From: Branchiostoma lanceolatum
Lineage: Eukaryota; Chordata; Leptocardii; Amphioxiformes; Branchiostomatidae
DNA length: 64,000 nt
Direction: 5' to 3'
Assembly: GCF_035083965.1 (NCBI RefSeq)
Contig: NC_089731.1
Span: 9,088,501 to 9,152,500, forward strand
The translations under genes were made by a program, and so were the position numbers. Below are positions 35,301-48,669 of the stretch, piece by piece (positions within the stretch are counted from its first letter, which is position 1; each line of letters begins with the position of its first letter). The notes under the pieces are model-generated. The model was not told the origin of the DNA and did no database searches. It saw nothing but the letters and a program-made list of their open reading frames with translations.

Positions 35301-38300
35301 GTGTAAAGATATTTAGACAGAGTTTAGAATTTTGCAAAAACTCCAGAGGATCACCGGAAAATCGCGACGAGGGCGATCTAGATCATTTCTAATGCCCGCC
35401 GGCGACAACCCCAGCCACACAAAGAGCGCCGTGGTGGATACTAGTATTTGGTGGCCGCCGAAAACTCGGCGTCATGCGCCGCCCTCCCCACAGTTTTGGC
35501 TGGTCGCATCGGGCTGACGTTTGTTTCTGTTTTGTCCCTCTCGGTTCACCGTCAGTTATTGTTATCAAAGAAGCCTAAAAATTCAGAAATATTCCTATAG
35601 CTATCAGGCTTTCTGTAATCTGTAAAACATTATTAAAGTTTCAAGCCGCGGCGGCTGAGTTGAATGCGCTTTCCTCCCGTAAGAAATGGTAAACAGGCGT
35701 CAGATATTCTATTCCACCAATCACAGTGCGTCGTCTCCGTCGCGTCAAGAAATACCGACCAATGACATGCGAGTCTCGCTACTCGCGTGATTTCAGCTAA
35801 GCGTGAATTTGCGAGATGTTAGAGGAATGGCGGGGATCGCAAGGATCGCACGACGAAGCGGCTGTTTGAAGGCTTGAATCGACAACTTTTGAAGACATTC
35901 AGTGCAGTTACCGGAGAAATTAACCGTGGAAAACATGGGAGAAAAAAATGGACGTCTTTATGGCGTTCTTTCTCAAAGTAGGGTGTCAAATTTCTCATTA
36001 TGTTCAATAAGTGAAGAGCGGCCTAAAATGGAACCAGCCGATTCCTACCTGGCCGAAGTCTACTCTACTCTACTCTACTCTAATAAATACAGGGAGCATA
36101 CGGGACAAGTGTTGAAAAATTTTAATTTTGCCGACTTATTCTGTGTGTATTTTTTGTAGGACGTAGATACGTAATAAAGTTTTGTTGTGCTTGATTTTCT
36201 TTTCTTTGCCGATTGTATACAACATATAAATGTAGCTTGTGTGTGAACATTCGATCTTACCGCGATGATCGACGGCACGCCTCCCCCCAAAATTAAGCCT
36301 GAAACCCTTGTGTAATTTTTCACCGAAAGAGATGTCATTAAACTAAGCTTATTCTACCAAGAAATTTGCCCCTCAAAATGCAGGAAATAGCGTTTCAGAG
36401 GGTCTAGATTCCAAAATTTTCCGGGGGAGAATACCCCCGGACCCCCCTAGGATAGGCGCTAGATATGTTCTTCTCGACAGGAAAATTGAAATGACGGGTA
36501 AAAATTTCAGGCTGGCGAGAACACTGGTCTGGCATAAAGCATACATGTACTAGTACACGTATCGCTTAACCTTCTTTCTGCCACCTTCGGCTGAGTACCT
36601 TGCGATTGTGTTCAATACAAATTTAAGGCCAATGGCTGCCTCAGAAGGTTGACACCGACTTGGTTGTAGACATGATGCATAGATAGATCACTATGCTGAT
36701 GGTTAATGCAACTAATAAACGATTTGAGTACACTGAAATCACCACTCATAATATTTGTGTATCTGGGATGTTGCGCCTACTTATAAACTCACAGTGTAAA
36801 ATATTCAGTGTAGACGTAACTTATTTTTGGGAAATCTTAGCAGTTACTTACATTTTACTTAGCATTTGCAGCAGTATTAAAGAGGTTCATCTGCAGTATA
36901 CTGTCTTTCTTTTTTCAGCGCGTGAACAAATATGATCATTTACCGATATATCAAGACCTGAAGAAAAAAGTTTTCTCTCTTCATAATCAAATCTGTCATC
37001 AGAACTAGTAAATTACAATTGATAATTGTGATTCTCTTATTTTCAGAATACGAACAGAAGCAGATTGAATCAGAACAGGTTCTAGCCAAAGAAAAGGTTT
37101 GTTTTAGAACTTGTTTTTTACTTGCCATATGTTTGATATTTTTTGTGGCTTTATATGTCTGATTAGGGCAGATGTGTATGTCTGTAGTCAACTCTGGTAG
37201 CTTTTTTAAGGTATGCTCATAATAGCCTGACAAATCGCGCTCCTAGTGTCCAGCCGGTTTCCGTGACCGCCTTTTCTTGGGTGGGGGTCAGTAACCTCCG
37301 GCTGAGAGCTTGTGTAAATACAGGCTATGCTCATAACAATTGAGAAGGAGCAGATTTGTAGATTAAAATTGAATGCAATGTTCATTGTTTCTTATCTTTT
37401 TCTCAATTCTCTTGAAATAGGTTTGATATTCAATTTTGAAAACTGTCTTCTTACAGCAAGAAGCAGAAAACAGATATGATTCTCTGAACCAGCAGTATAA
37501 AATGCTAAGGGTAAGTAAACCTGTTGACTAAAATTTTAGAGTCAGACATACATTGTAGTGTGTAAATTGTCATTGGTGAGACTGGTATTGCTGATCATGG
37601 TTGCTTAATACATTGTACATTTTATGCAAAATCAACATGTAAAGATAAAGAGAAATCAGATACTGATTTAAGAACCAAGATTCTATGGAGTAAGTACTAA
37701 GATATTATAAACAGGTTTGGCTGCTGCCTTCAGAAAAATCCTACAATATAAATATGAGTGTGCATATAGGTGTATGTTATTTTAGATTTGCCAAACCATA
37801 CATTGCAAAGTAGAATTTTATGTTTTGTCTATCATAGCGTTAATGTGGCCAGCAACAAGTAGCCATATACACAATTGTTACTGTTCACTGCTTCTTTAGT
37901 TTAAAATGATCTCAACACATGACATTTTCTTTTCTGGGTGCTATATCCTAATATTGTGTAATCATGGTCATAGAATCAGCATGAGGACCTGGAGAGAGAA
38001 TATGCTTCACTACAGGACCAACATGTCCGCCTTGGTGACGAACACAAAAAAATTGTGGACCAACATCTGGACAACTACCAGAAGTTAAAGGACCAAAAGG
38101 ACACAGATCTTCAAAGACTCAAAGGTGACGATACCTCTACATGTACAATATTGGCCAACTTTTAATAAAATAAATTTAATTTTTTATTTTTATTTTATTC
38201 AAATTGCAACAGGCAATACATGACCACCCAGGCAGCAGTAGCTGATTTTGGGCGTCAAACACAGCACATACAATTACAAGGTTGAAAACTACGCATATAT

Positions 38301-41300
38301 ACAAATAAGGTCACTAACGTACACAATGATTTATTAAAGATAATAATAAAAATAAAAGTAATAATGATAAAATGTCAAAGAGTTTTGAGGTTTGAGAGGT
38401 CAGAGGTCAAGGTTAACAATACTTAAGTAATTAAGATTTGGCATGGTAAGTTGACAGGGATGGCTTAAATGGAAGGCTTTGTAGAGGAAATATATGCTTC
38501 GACAGCCTTAAAAAGTTTTTTGTTTGTTAGAAATTAAAAGAAATTATAAAATGATGACAGAATTATTTTCCTCCTAGTAAGTATAACATGTAGTTTCAGT
38601 TTATCATATATTCTTTCTCCATCTATTGCTCAAATCTATCATATTTCCCTCTCTTTTCCACTAACTATTTTCCATTTTAACTAAATCCCTAATTTGTACA
38701 ATGAGACTTAGAACTAATGAACTATTTTCCATTCACAGATGTTATTCAGAACCTGAAGGACAGAAATGCACAACTTACGAGGGACCAGGAAGAACTTGTT
38801 AAACAGATTACAATATCTCAGGTCAGTGTGATCTACTGTACATCTATGAAAAATGAAAAATAAGATCCATAACAAAGCTTTGCGAGGAGGATTATAGAAA
38901 ATTTGCATGAATCAAATCAATAGGAAAATTTCCTTCACATTGACTTGAGGAAAAAAAATGATTATCTCTCAAACTCAACACACTCCCTACTGTTCTCTAG
39001 TTTGAAAGTTATGATTATGTTCAAAAGGTTTAGGTTCTCTTATTGGCTAAGGATAGTAGTAGTCTACCAATCACATGACGATATATCACCTCATTACCAT
39101 AACATTTATGAATGGTTTGTAAAGGGCCAATCAACTTTTGTTGAAAAGTTGATCCAAACAGCAAGCACAGTGTGATCAAATGTTATGTTATGCAATTCTA
39201 GTGGGAGATAGATACATAATGATAGCGTACATAATACAGTTACATGTATGTATGTATTAAACAGGACGGACAGAGGCGCTTGGAGTCAGAGAAACAAGAG
39301 CTGCTACAGCTGATCAGTGAACAGCGGACAGCTGTGGCAGCTGCACAGTCCCAGCTAGAACAGCAACAGGCTGAGCTGGAACAGCAGCAAGTTGAGCTGG
39401 ACAACCATGCTGTTGTGCAGAAACAGATGAAGGAGAAACACAGGACAGCACAGGCAGAGCTGGAGCAGAAGCTGACGGGGGTAGGACAGCAGAAACAGTT
39501 GATTAGACAGCAACACCCTCTTCAGCAACAGCCCATAGCACAGCACCAGGCTGTGCAAAAGCCACTAGTGAATAGGCAGGAACATGTTGCACAGTTGGCA
39601 CAGAAACAACCTGATTTGAATTCAAAGGTATTGATATTTGGTTCTTTACTACATGACCTTTAATTTGTCTTTATCAAACTGCTTTGTTTGTCAGTAACAG
39701 AAAGTGAGCGTGATTAGTTGCCATCTGATTCATATTCATAGTCAGGGTATCATCCAGAAATACAAGCAGATAGCAGGTCATCCACTGAATGGGATGTCCT
39801 TTTTTGCCAGTTTGTCCCCCTTGAAAACTGTTCATAAAAGATTGCTTCTCAGAACATCACTGTCCACAGCAATGTATCAACTTGATTTGTTCAAATCTGA
39901 ATATATGGTATCATAAGGAATTCAAGTCATTACATTTGTTCCTTGATCATTCCTTGCTCACTTATGTTTTTAAGCAGTCTTCCGTCCTACGTGGTTCAGT
40001 CCTTCTTGCCTCATGATCCAACTATAAGTCTTAGCTATAGAGTTTGACTGTCCAGGTGTTGCAGCTGATTAGATTAGACTCTTTGCACATGGCTCTTGGA
40101 GGATTAATATTACAGATGAAATTAGAACTAAGTCTAAGGTTTCTCGTCATTTCTGCTCTGCCTTGATAGCGGTATGTGCTAGGTGCAGCTGCAGCTCCAG
40201 GTGCATGGCAGCGGCGGCAGTGGCAGCCACAGGTGCAGACGTTGCCAAGGCAACAGGTGCTGCAGGTGATGCAGCTGCCGACTGTGACAGATACACTTTT
40301 CTTTCTTTGCCCCTCTGCTTTCCCTTTATTGCAGCCTTGCAGACAATTATTATCGAATGTTTTGTTTCTTACCTTAAAAATTTTGTTTTTTTTCAAATTC
40401 AGATTTCTTTATGCTTATTTCAGTGTTATGATATCTAGGCAAAAAGATGTCATTATCATGGCAATCATATTGGTTCTGATATCGATGTTGTGAATCAGAA
40501 TTAGACACAATGATAGTGTCTGCAGGGCTGTGATAAGCTAATTGCCATCATGCTTTCATCTGACTTAAACAGCATGTATTCTGACAGCATGAACATCAGA
40601 GCTAGACAACATGGAAAGTGATCTTCAAATGCAATGCTAAATAGTATCAGATTATGTACAACATTTAAAAGCTCTCTTTGTCAGATTTTGGGCTTGAAAA
40701 TCTAACAGCCATTGCTTACAAAGATTCTGGAATTTATAACTCAGTTAAACTATGGACATTTGTTTTCTAAGTCATTCTATGCCACTTGAAACTAAATGTT
40801 GCAATATTCTATTTACCGTCAAGCACAACAATGTAATTGCATTTTGTCAATTTCAAACTATATATATTTTAAGATAAAATGTATTTGCCTCCAAAATGTG
40901 GGAAGAACATTTTCAAATTTGTGCCAATCTTGCAAAAAGGGCTTTTATGAGACAGTGTGGCATTAGTGTTTAGCGTATTCATTAATTGTGCAGTGCTTGT
41001 TTGACATTGATTGGCATTCTTGTATTGCGCTGGTAGAAGCATGCACCTGTACCGTACATCAGAGGGCGCCCTGTACGCAGACAACAGCTGCTGCAGAAGG
41101 TAGGTGGGATGACCGAGCTGCATGTGTGGATGGCAGAATATTGCACAGAAATAACACACTAACTAAAGAACTTTCCTCTACATTCATCAAGGTGTGCACA
41201 GGACATTTCATCTCATATTTAATCCAAACAGAAAAGGCAATATATGCATTTAAAGGTGATAGTCTAACCCTTACTGATACTTGATAAAGTGTGTACTTTC

Positions 41301-44300
41301 TAAGAAATGTGTCTCTTTAATGTAGTTACTGTACTACTAACAATTGAAAGGACAATAAAGCAATTTGATAAAGTGGAGTGCAGTAAAGACATTGCATAGT
41401 TTACATGTTGTAGATATGGCACCTCAGTTACTAAATTTCACCTATTAGATTGTATCAACTCACATTCTAACGCTTTTTGTCTTTCATACTAACTCCGCAT
41501 TTTTGTTTTCATACTAACCAATAATATTTTGACTCCTCTTTGATGAGAAGTTTCGGTACTTAGATTGTTTACTAACCACAATTCATTCTTTACTCCATAC
41601 AATAGGACGTCTTTCTATAATCATCTAGAGACATATACCAAAATCTAGTTCTACTTACAATGAAATGTTAGATAATACTAATTGATATATTTTAAGTTCT
41701 ACCCATTAGATGTAATGGCTGCATTGATAATCAACTGGAGCTTGAACTTCAAAATATGCTGTTTATCACAAAACTGCATTAAATACAACAAGATTGATAT
41801 CAATTATATCAACCTTTAACTAACACCCCATATCATTTGTAAAGTTGATAAGAATGATGATAACAGCTGTGTGTTATCTTCCAGGAGAATGTGGAGCAGC
41901 CAGGTGCACAGCAGCCGTTTGTACAGGTGCCAGGTGCAGGTGAGGACTTAGATGTGGGAGGGGGGCTGCACCCTGGTCTGGACGAGACACACAAACAACT
42001 GCTGGAGGCTCAGAAGAGAAGACAGGAACTACAGAACCAGTTCAGGGATGGCTTGGTGGGCACTATTTCTTACTCTGTTGTAGCCCTTACCCTAAAATCA
42101 GCTTATTTGGTAATGATTACAATTTGTGTCTTTTTCATAAACGGTTGTAACTACGGTAATTTTGAATTTGTGGGGATTTAGATCCCCCTCATTTATTGTT
42201 GCACTGAACTGAACACAAGTTATATGCACCTCTCTTTTCCAGGGATTGCCAGATGAAAATGCCATCCAGAAAGACAAGCTAGGAGACAAGAAAGACAATG
42301 ATGACAATCAAATTATACACCAAGGTTTGTCCCTGTTCATGATTTCTTCCATTGTGTTATAAAATTATATTGTTTATGTGTCATTGAATATTGATATTTC
42401 ATGAACATTGATATCTAGCTGCAAACTGTTGTATCTGTTTGGCTGGTATACCTGCCCTTTGACATAAGATTCCAGCTTTGCAAGCATGTATTACTGCAGT
42501 AGCTGGTTATATTACACTGATTGGCCTGTCCCACCTAACCATACCATACATGTATGCATACAACAGAGCTGACAGGAACTTGTTTCCTCTTATTTTTTTG
42601 GCAGCACTTCGGGTGTGTAGCAGATACATGTTGTATACTTACGTTGTATTTTGTCTTCTGTTGTCTTGCTAGATGGATGGCAAGTGGGAAAGGTTGGGAA
42701 TGGGGATGGAAAAGATGACCTTGATGACCAGGACAGCATACAGGTCAGGCACATCTCTTACTTTTAGAATTAACAAGCTAAAGATAGGATGTTGCTGAAA
42801 AAGCGAATGTTGTGTATTATCAAATGAATAAAATGATGTTAATATTAAACGTTTTTGTTGATGTGATGTGCTAATGGTTATAATGCATTAAAAGCTGCTC
42901 TGTTTTCTATAAAAGGCTTGTCTTCAACAATATCATATTGATTGTTATCAACAATATCTCCTGTCTGTACATGTTCTTTTTATCAGAATATTCTTATACT
43001 AATTGATTATGTATTTCATATTGTTCATCACAGAACATGCGAGGACGATCAAACTTCATCGGTCAGCAGCTCGCAGGAAACCTGCAGGATGGATCAGACC
43101 AATTGCTGGCAGGGGGGGACAGGCTACAACCACTTGGGGACGACCCAGACAAGCAGCTGCAGCTGCAGCAGGTGGGTGAAGAGAACCAGGTGCAGCCAGA
43201 TGACAGCCTGCATCACCCGCTGGATGCAGGGGATGAAGATGATGCTCAGCAGAAGGATGAGGATGGCCAGGTGCTAGATCAGGTACTGACACAGATAGCT
43301 TCTGTTGATTGCCACAGGGTTTAGTTTATAATGACTTAGAGACTTGGTAATGTAGCTTCCAAAGTTACAATACTTTCAGCATGCACCCTCTTACCTTTGG
43401 GAGCGGATTTTGTCAAAAGTGGAAAATTCATATTGACCACTGACCATGTCTTTATCTGTGACTTGTCTGATCAATATGGTATAATTTCACCCTCATGAAG
43501 CCTAAGAAACCACTTGTTTCACATCATACATGTATTTTCTAAAGCTCATCCTCTCGCTCAGTTGCTCCAGTCCATTGAATTGCCCTCATACTCTACAAGA
43601 ATCACATGGGTGTTGCGTAGCTTAAGCAGGGGTGTAAAAACTTCTACTTGTAGGCCATGATAGTGACCAATCAGAATCCTCAATCCGGTAACAAAAGAAA
43701 TGGCATCATGTATAATCAAGGAGGCTTAAAATAGAATTTTAAATTTGATTTGATTTAATTTAATTTTGATTTTAAACCTCCTTTGTATAATTCATGCCTA
43801 ATTCTGCCCCTCAGGATGACCTTGAGGTCAAGGGTCTCCACCCCTTAGGTCAGGCTGGGGAGGAGGCCGTGGGTGGACAGGATGCCCAGCCTGGAGACCA
43901 GGGGCCGTTTGCTCTGGGACAGGACATGGACCAGGACCAACCAGAACAACAGGGCGCAGCACCCCTCGGAATGGACCAGCCAATGGTAAGGAGGGGCTAA
44001 AAACTTGTTTATACTGGAAAATTTAGGTCAGTGTATTTTTGTAGCAATAAGCTGTGTAGATGCCCTTGTGTAGATCGTTCTGTTGAAGTGGCTTTTTTCT
44101 CAGGAATTTCTTAAAGCACGAGAGATTTGTACCTTGGCCCTATTCGATGCCCTTGTTGACTTTAAATGTCTTTAGACTTTAAAAATGGTACATACTGCTT
44201 TCTCTGTCTAGCACTCAGCGTTTGGGAAAGAGTATGGTAGTTGAACGCACCCCATTACCAGTGGCCTAGCCCCCTGCTGTAGTGATCGCACGAAGTTGTG

Positions 44301-46274
44301 TGACCCAAGGGCTACTGAAACAGATGGGCACTGTCCTATGCACCATCTGGTGCGAGAAGGACTAACCAACTATCATGAACTGAGAGATTTGGGAAGTATA
44401 ATTTTCCATAGTCCCTCTCTACATTGACATGTTTCTGTGTTATGGAAGTCTGTTTGTTGCCCTCGACTGCAGGTAAAACATGAGGTGGAAGTTCTGGTGC
44501 CAGGTGGTCAGGAAAGTGACCAACAGATGATGCAGGTGGAGAGGCCTGACCAGAACCTGCCACAGGTCACAACTTCCACAACTTAGTTTGTGCTAAAATG
44601 CTGAGAGAAACATTTTAATAAGAGTGCTTTAAGAGAGATATGAAGGGGATAACAACTGGCATCCATCCTATAGACATGTTCTTCGTTGGTTTGTTTTGAT
44701 TTGTACAAGATACAAAAATAACTTTAAGAATATTGTAAAATAAAAGTAGATGATATGGTTTCAAGGTCTTATATTTAGAACAAGTCATCCACAAAGTCAT
44801 GTTTGTGTGACCTTAGTAAGGCCCCTTTCACATCTGTTTTATACAGTTTAATTACTTGCCAGAAGTTGTTTCAGCCATCATAGCTTTGCTGCAAATCTTT
44901 CATATAACTTTTGTGACTGTCACTTTAACGAGATGGGACTGTAACAGCACAATGTTGTTCTGACATCAGGTGGCTGTTGACCATGAGGTGCAGGTGGACC
45001 ACCCGTTGGCAGGTGGCGGCCAGGTGGCTGACAACAACATCCAGCCTGTGGTCCAACTCCCCAATCTCATGCCAGTACAGAACAGAGGTGAGTCAATCAT
45101 CAAACACTAGTCAAACTAAAACACTGATTTTTTTTGTCTACTGCTTTTAAATTAACTTCTCAGCAATGATTTTTGCATTTTTCTTGCATTTGTTGATTGC
45201 ATTTGGAAATACAAATTAACTCATAACGAATACACACAAAAAGTAATGAAATGTGTGCTTGCGTGCACACAAATAGCAGCCGGACTTTGCAAGTTTTGCT
45301 TGAATGATTGACAATGTAAGATATTTGCTTCACAATGCATGCTAACACTGTCATACTCACACTGGCAGATGGGGATAATATGGCGGACCCGGTAAATGAC
45401 GACAACCGTGGCATGCAAGACGTGGACAAGGACTTTGATGATGGTAACGAGGACCAGGCTAACGATCAGGTGGAGGGGGGTGTGGGTGACGGACATGGTG
45501 ACGATGATGATGATGACGATGATGATGATAGAGAGCCTCATGATGGCATAGGCCAGGTTAAGGTGCATGGCTTCTTTTAACTGCAAACCTCTTGAATCGC
45601 TAGATGAAATGCACGTTTGTTGACTGTAATTTTGGTGGCTCTTTGTATTGTTGTGCTTTTTTTCACTGCTGTTGTGCTTCTTAACTGAAGAGTTTGTAGA
45701 GTAGGCACTCTGATGTCCCCTGGTTGTTGTGTACATGTCTTTTCCTTGCTTTATCTATTGTTACTAACTGTTGTTGACTGGGGGCAACAGTGAAGATACT
45801 TATCTATAATAGTTTATGCATATTTGTTGTTTTTTAGTGTTCACTTTGTAGCTGCAGAAGATGTCTCAGAATTAAGAGGGGAAAATAACAATATTGCTTA
45901 CAGTTTGTCAAAAGGCAGGATTCAATACTTTTATGCCATCTAAAACTTAGCTTTCATGATTGTCTGTTTAGGTCCTGGCAAAATGTTAGTTTTATCTTAA
46001 TCTGTTTTCTGCTAAACAGCACTTTTCCTGAAAATGAGGTTTGTCAATAAAATTTTTTGGATAATTTCCACCATCGAATATGCATGTAGTTACATATATG
46101 TGTGAAAGGAACAAACAAACAAAGGTTTTAAACAGCTAGACTGACTTTTTAATGTCTCTTTTTCAGGCTGGCGGTGACATCAGGCAAAGGGAGGACCAAG
46201 ATGAGTTTCAAAATGATTATGCCTTTGGGAGGAGACATCCCCTCTCACACCCTCTTAACAGAATTGCTAGATGA
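32397..46274 (+). CDS. GOLIM4: Golgi integral membrane protein 4 (GPP130), 18 exons, 784 aa
   Basis: Exons: 32397-32574, 34544-34618, 37047-37096, 37457-37510, 37974-38124, 38739-38821, 39265-39627, 40170-40256, 41037-41099, 41885-42055, 42243-42324, 42673-42743, 43034-43282, 43815-43985, 44473-44565, 44970-45087, 45369-45556, 46167-46274 (TGA). All phases fit. Exon 40170-40256 is the least certain. The start is taken at 32397 (A at -3); an in-frame ATG at 32379 has a weaker context. A short basic N-terminus precedes a type II membrane anchor (about residues 12-30), then comes a lumenal coiled coil to about residue 310. Its segment VVYEHRSRLEKSLQKER is essentially that of vertebrate GOLIM4. 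The rest is Gln-rich, then strongly acidic with an Asp run. Vertebrate GPP130 cycles between cis-Golgi and endosomes and is manganese-sensitive (family knowledge). Confidence 0.93.
35196..36526. mobile_element. Non-autonomous hAT-type DNA transposon (1,331 bp) in a GOLIM4 intron
   Basis: Terminal inverted repeats begin CAGTGTTCTC(A/G)CCAGC at 35196 and end with its complement at 36526. The 8-mer GTCTGGCA flanks both sides (35188-35195 and 36527-36534). Ends starting CAGTG plus an 8-bp duplication are the hallmark of hAT elements. Subterminal CCCGTCATTT words are repeated in both orientations. No hAT transposase motif is seen; the longest open frame (35902-36159) resembles nothing I know. A TCTAC pentamer run lies at about 36060-36082. 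Confidence 0.87.
37223..37325. mobile_element. 103-bp mini-element with 11-bp target duplication (AGCCTG family, copy 2)
   Basis: It starts TAGCCTG and ends CAGGC(T). The 11-mer TATGCTCATAA flanks it exactly (37212-37222 and 37326-37336). It lies in the GOLIM4 intron between exons 37047-37096 and 37457-37510. The termini match those of copies 1 and 3 but the interior differs. Confidence 0.78.
43717..43785. repeat. Palindromic AAGGAGG element
   Basis: Outer arms CAAGGAGGCTTAAAAT and ATTTTAAACCTCCTTTG flank an AT-rich centre of TTTGATTTAATT-type words. TATAAT occurs on both outer sides (from 43711 and from 43785). It is the larger relative of the palindrome at 20530-20559 and lies in a GOLIM4 intron. 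Confidence 0.6.
44136..44372 (+). mobile_element. 5'-truncated SINE, same body as 30978-31290
   Basis: Shares the body words of the SINE at 30978-31290 (GGTACATACT, AGTGGCCTAGCCCCCTGCTG, GATGGGCACTG) but lacks the tRNA-like head with A and B boxes. Lies in a GOLIM4 intron. Confidence 0.65.
45501..45532 (+). repeat. GAT/GAC triplet run inside the GOLIM4 coding region
   Basis: About ten consecutive Asp codons (GAC/GAT) in exon 45369-45556. They form the acidic run of the lumenal tail and are a likely length-variable microsatellite. Confidence 0.75.
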
Positions 46275-47198
46275 TGGCATTGGTCCAGCATTCCACCAGT
46301 AACGATTTCTTGTCCAATCCCACCTGTATTGAATGTCTATTAGTCCAAATCTATCCATATTTGGTATAATTGGTTAGTAACCATTCTCTGACTAGGGGTT
46401 GTGTTATATAGAATTATAAAGCATTATAAGGGTGGCATTGAAATTACTGAGAGCTTTATTCGGGATAGGACAGTTCACTTCATGCTCATTATTTCTTAAA
46501 AAATGAGAAAACTTTCAACCAAAAAGAATGTGTGAGAGAAGCAAAAGACATTAAATAATTCTAAAGCTATGCACTAATCATCATTTGCAAAATTTCTTTG
46601 CAAAGTATATATGAAGTTTATATTGTCATTACATGTAGGTATAGTTGATACAATCAGGAAAATGTTCAAGACAATTCATGTTGTACATATGTTATAGGCT
46701 TTGGTACTCTTAGATACAAACTTGATGTTTGTAGATTTTTGCTTGAACTACTAACTAATGGTACTTGTTAGAACCATGTTTATAAGTCTGCTTATGCAAT
46801 AGAAGTTTCCACTTGGTGATAGACGGTGCTCATTAAGAAATATGTTGTTTTGTCTCATTATTAGTTCATTGTTTTACTTTCAAAGGATGCTTGAGACCAA
46901 TCTTGGCTGTTCATCATTATTAGCTCTTCAACCAATAGGGGAGTGGCCAGGGTGCAGCTTAAGTTCTTCCTTTCTACAATTTTGTTTTTCTTTGCCTTGG
47001 TGGAGGTACATGCATGTACATGGGACTATAGCATCAGTCTATTGTTCAGCCTGTCAATATATCAGAATACAGATCTGTTTGCATGGTATGTACATGTAGG
47101 AACTCTTGTTAACACGTGGAGCAAATGAGCCATTGTCATGACAACATGGACCAGAACTTACAAAGTACAATCACTCCATATGTATTGTCATGGCAATG

Positions 47199-47335
47199 TC
47201 ACTTGCCCCGTGTTACATATAATTATTCCATGATCTGTATGATAATGACCATTGTGTAGTTTTGCACTGCAAAACTACACAATGGTCATTATCATACAGA
47301 TCATGGAATAATTATATGTAACACGGGGCAAGTGA
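47199..47335. repeat. Perfect 137-bp palindrome (68-bp arms, 1-bp centre)
   Basis: Positions 47199-47266 and 47268-47335 are exact inverted complements, with a single C (47267) between them. The outer word is TCACTTGCCCCGTGTT, the tip GTTTTGCA-C-TGCAAAAC. No target-site duplication is visible at the ends. It lies in the presumed GOLIM4 3' UTR. Confidence 0.95.
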
Positions 47336-48663
47336 ATTTGCACTTTATAGTTCCTATGGAACTTCATGTTGTTTTACAGGTGCAGGATGTGGAATACTCT
47401 TGGTTGTTTGGAAGGTTTCTATTATATACATGTATAGGGTAAACATGTTATAATTTGATGGGGACAAACCATTGTGCAGTTGTAACAAAATTTCTTGCAG
47501 TCTGTTGGAACCTGAAAGTAATCCATGGAGGGCTTAATTTGTAAATGATATATTGTAAAACACAGCAAAAAGTCACGAGAAAAATAAATTGATAATTAGA
47601 ATAAGCAATAATACATGTATATGATAATATGGTAATGCATTTAATCACAGCAACTTCTCTCTTCAGCCTAGCCCCTAGAAGACTCTGTTTTTGTCTTGCT
47701 ATCCAGTTTTATGTTTTACTATACTGTAAGTGCAGAAATGTTCACGGTGGTTTTCCCGGCGACTGTTTCACCGCACACATTTTGTCCAATACTGCAGCAG
47801 TATTTAACTACAGCGCTGCCACGAATGTAAGACCACTGCAAACACTCCATTTTAGCTTTAGCGCGAAATAAAAAACCACACGAACTATCAGTTTTATGTT
47901 TCACTATATTGCCATAGATAATTTAGGCAGGTACCACAGAGATGTACTGAACTGAGGCTTTATGTAAAGACTGTAAAACATTATACTGTTATAGTGTTAA
48001 GGATGTCTACTGTTATAATGCTCCAACTAGTAGATCTAGAGTCTCAAAATACAGAAACAGTGAATACATGCAACCAATGCTGCTTTGCATCGTAAGAAAA
48101 TAAACCAGAGTGTTGTACATTACAAAATGTAGAATCTACTGATGTAGCTATAGGATATTAAGATACATTGTATAATGATACGGTTGAAGATGACTGCAGC
48201 GTATACAATCTTGTTGTGCAATGGATTACATCAATTTGTCAAAATGTACATAATCTATGCTCCAATGATCTTGTCCAGGTTAGCCCATGACAGATAACTT
48301 AAGATATCTTTTGTGTACTCATTTAAGAGGTTGTGGTTATTACTTCAGAAAGGTACACTAGTTTTCATTGGATGAGCTTTTTGTAGCAACTGTATTCTTT
48401 GCTATTCCATGTTCACAATCATCGGTTTTACTATTTAATTACTCTTTATTATAACCAGATCATCAGACTATGTTACACCAGACTTTCTTGACGTACCACT
48501 TAGGGTATTTGGTCCAAAGTTTGACACTGTTGCAGTGTTTAAGATTTTCTAATGTATACTCCTAAAACTGTATGGTTAGACCTACATTTTTGTAGGTGAG
48601 ATTTTATAGGGTAGTGTTGGGTACTATGAGTTGTGGAAATCCCACTACATATGGCAAACATGA

Positions 48664-48669
48664 AATAAA
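48664..48669 (+). terminator. Polyadenylation signal AATAAA, GOLIM4
   Basis: AATAAA followed within 25-45 bp by a T/GT-rich stretch (ATGTGTGTTTATTTGTG), the usual downstream element. Other hexamers occur earlier (for example near 48,098), so alternative ends are possible. Confidence 0.5.

Noticed and set aside
45221-45736. 171-aa minus-strand open frame
   Set aside because: It runs antisense through GOLIM4 exon 45369-45556 and its GAT run, has no splice or start support, and has low-complexity Ile runs.
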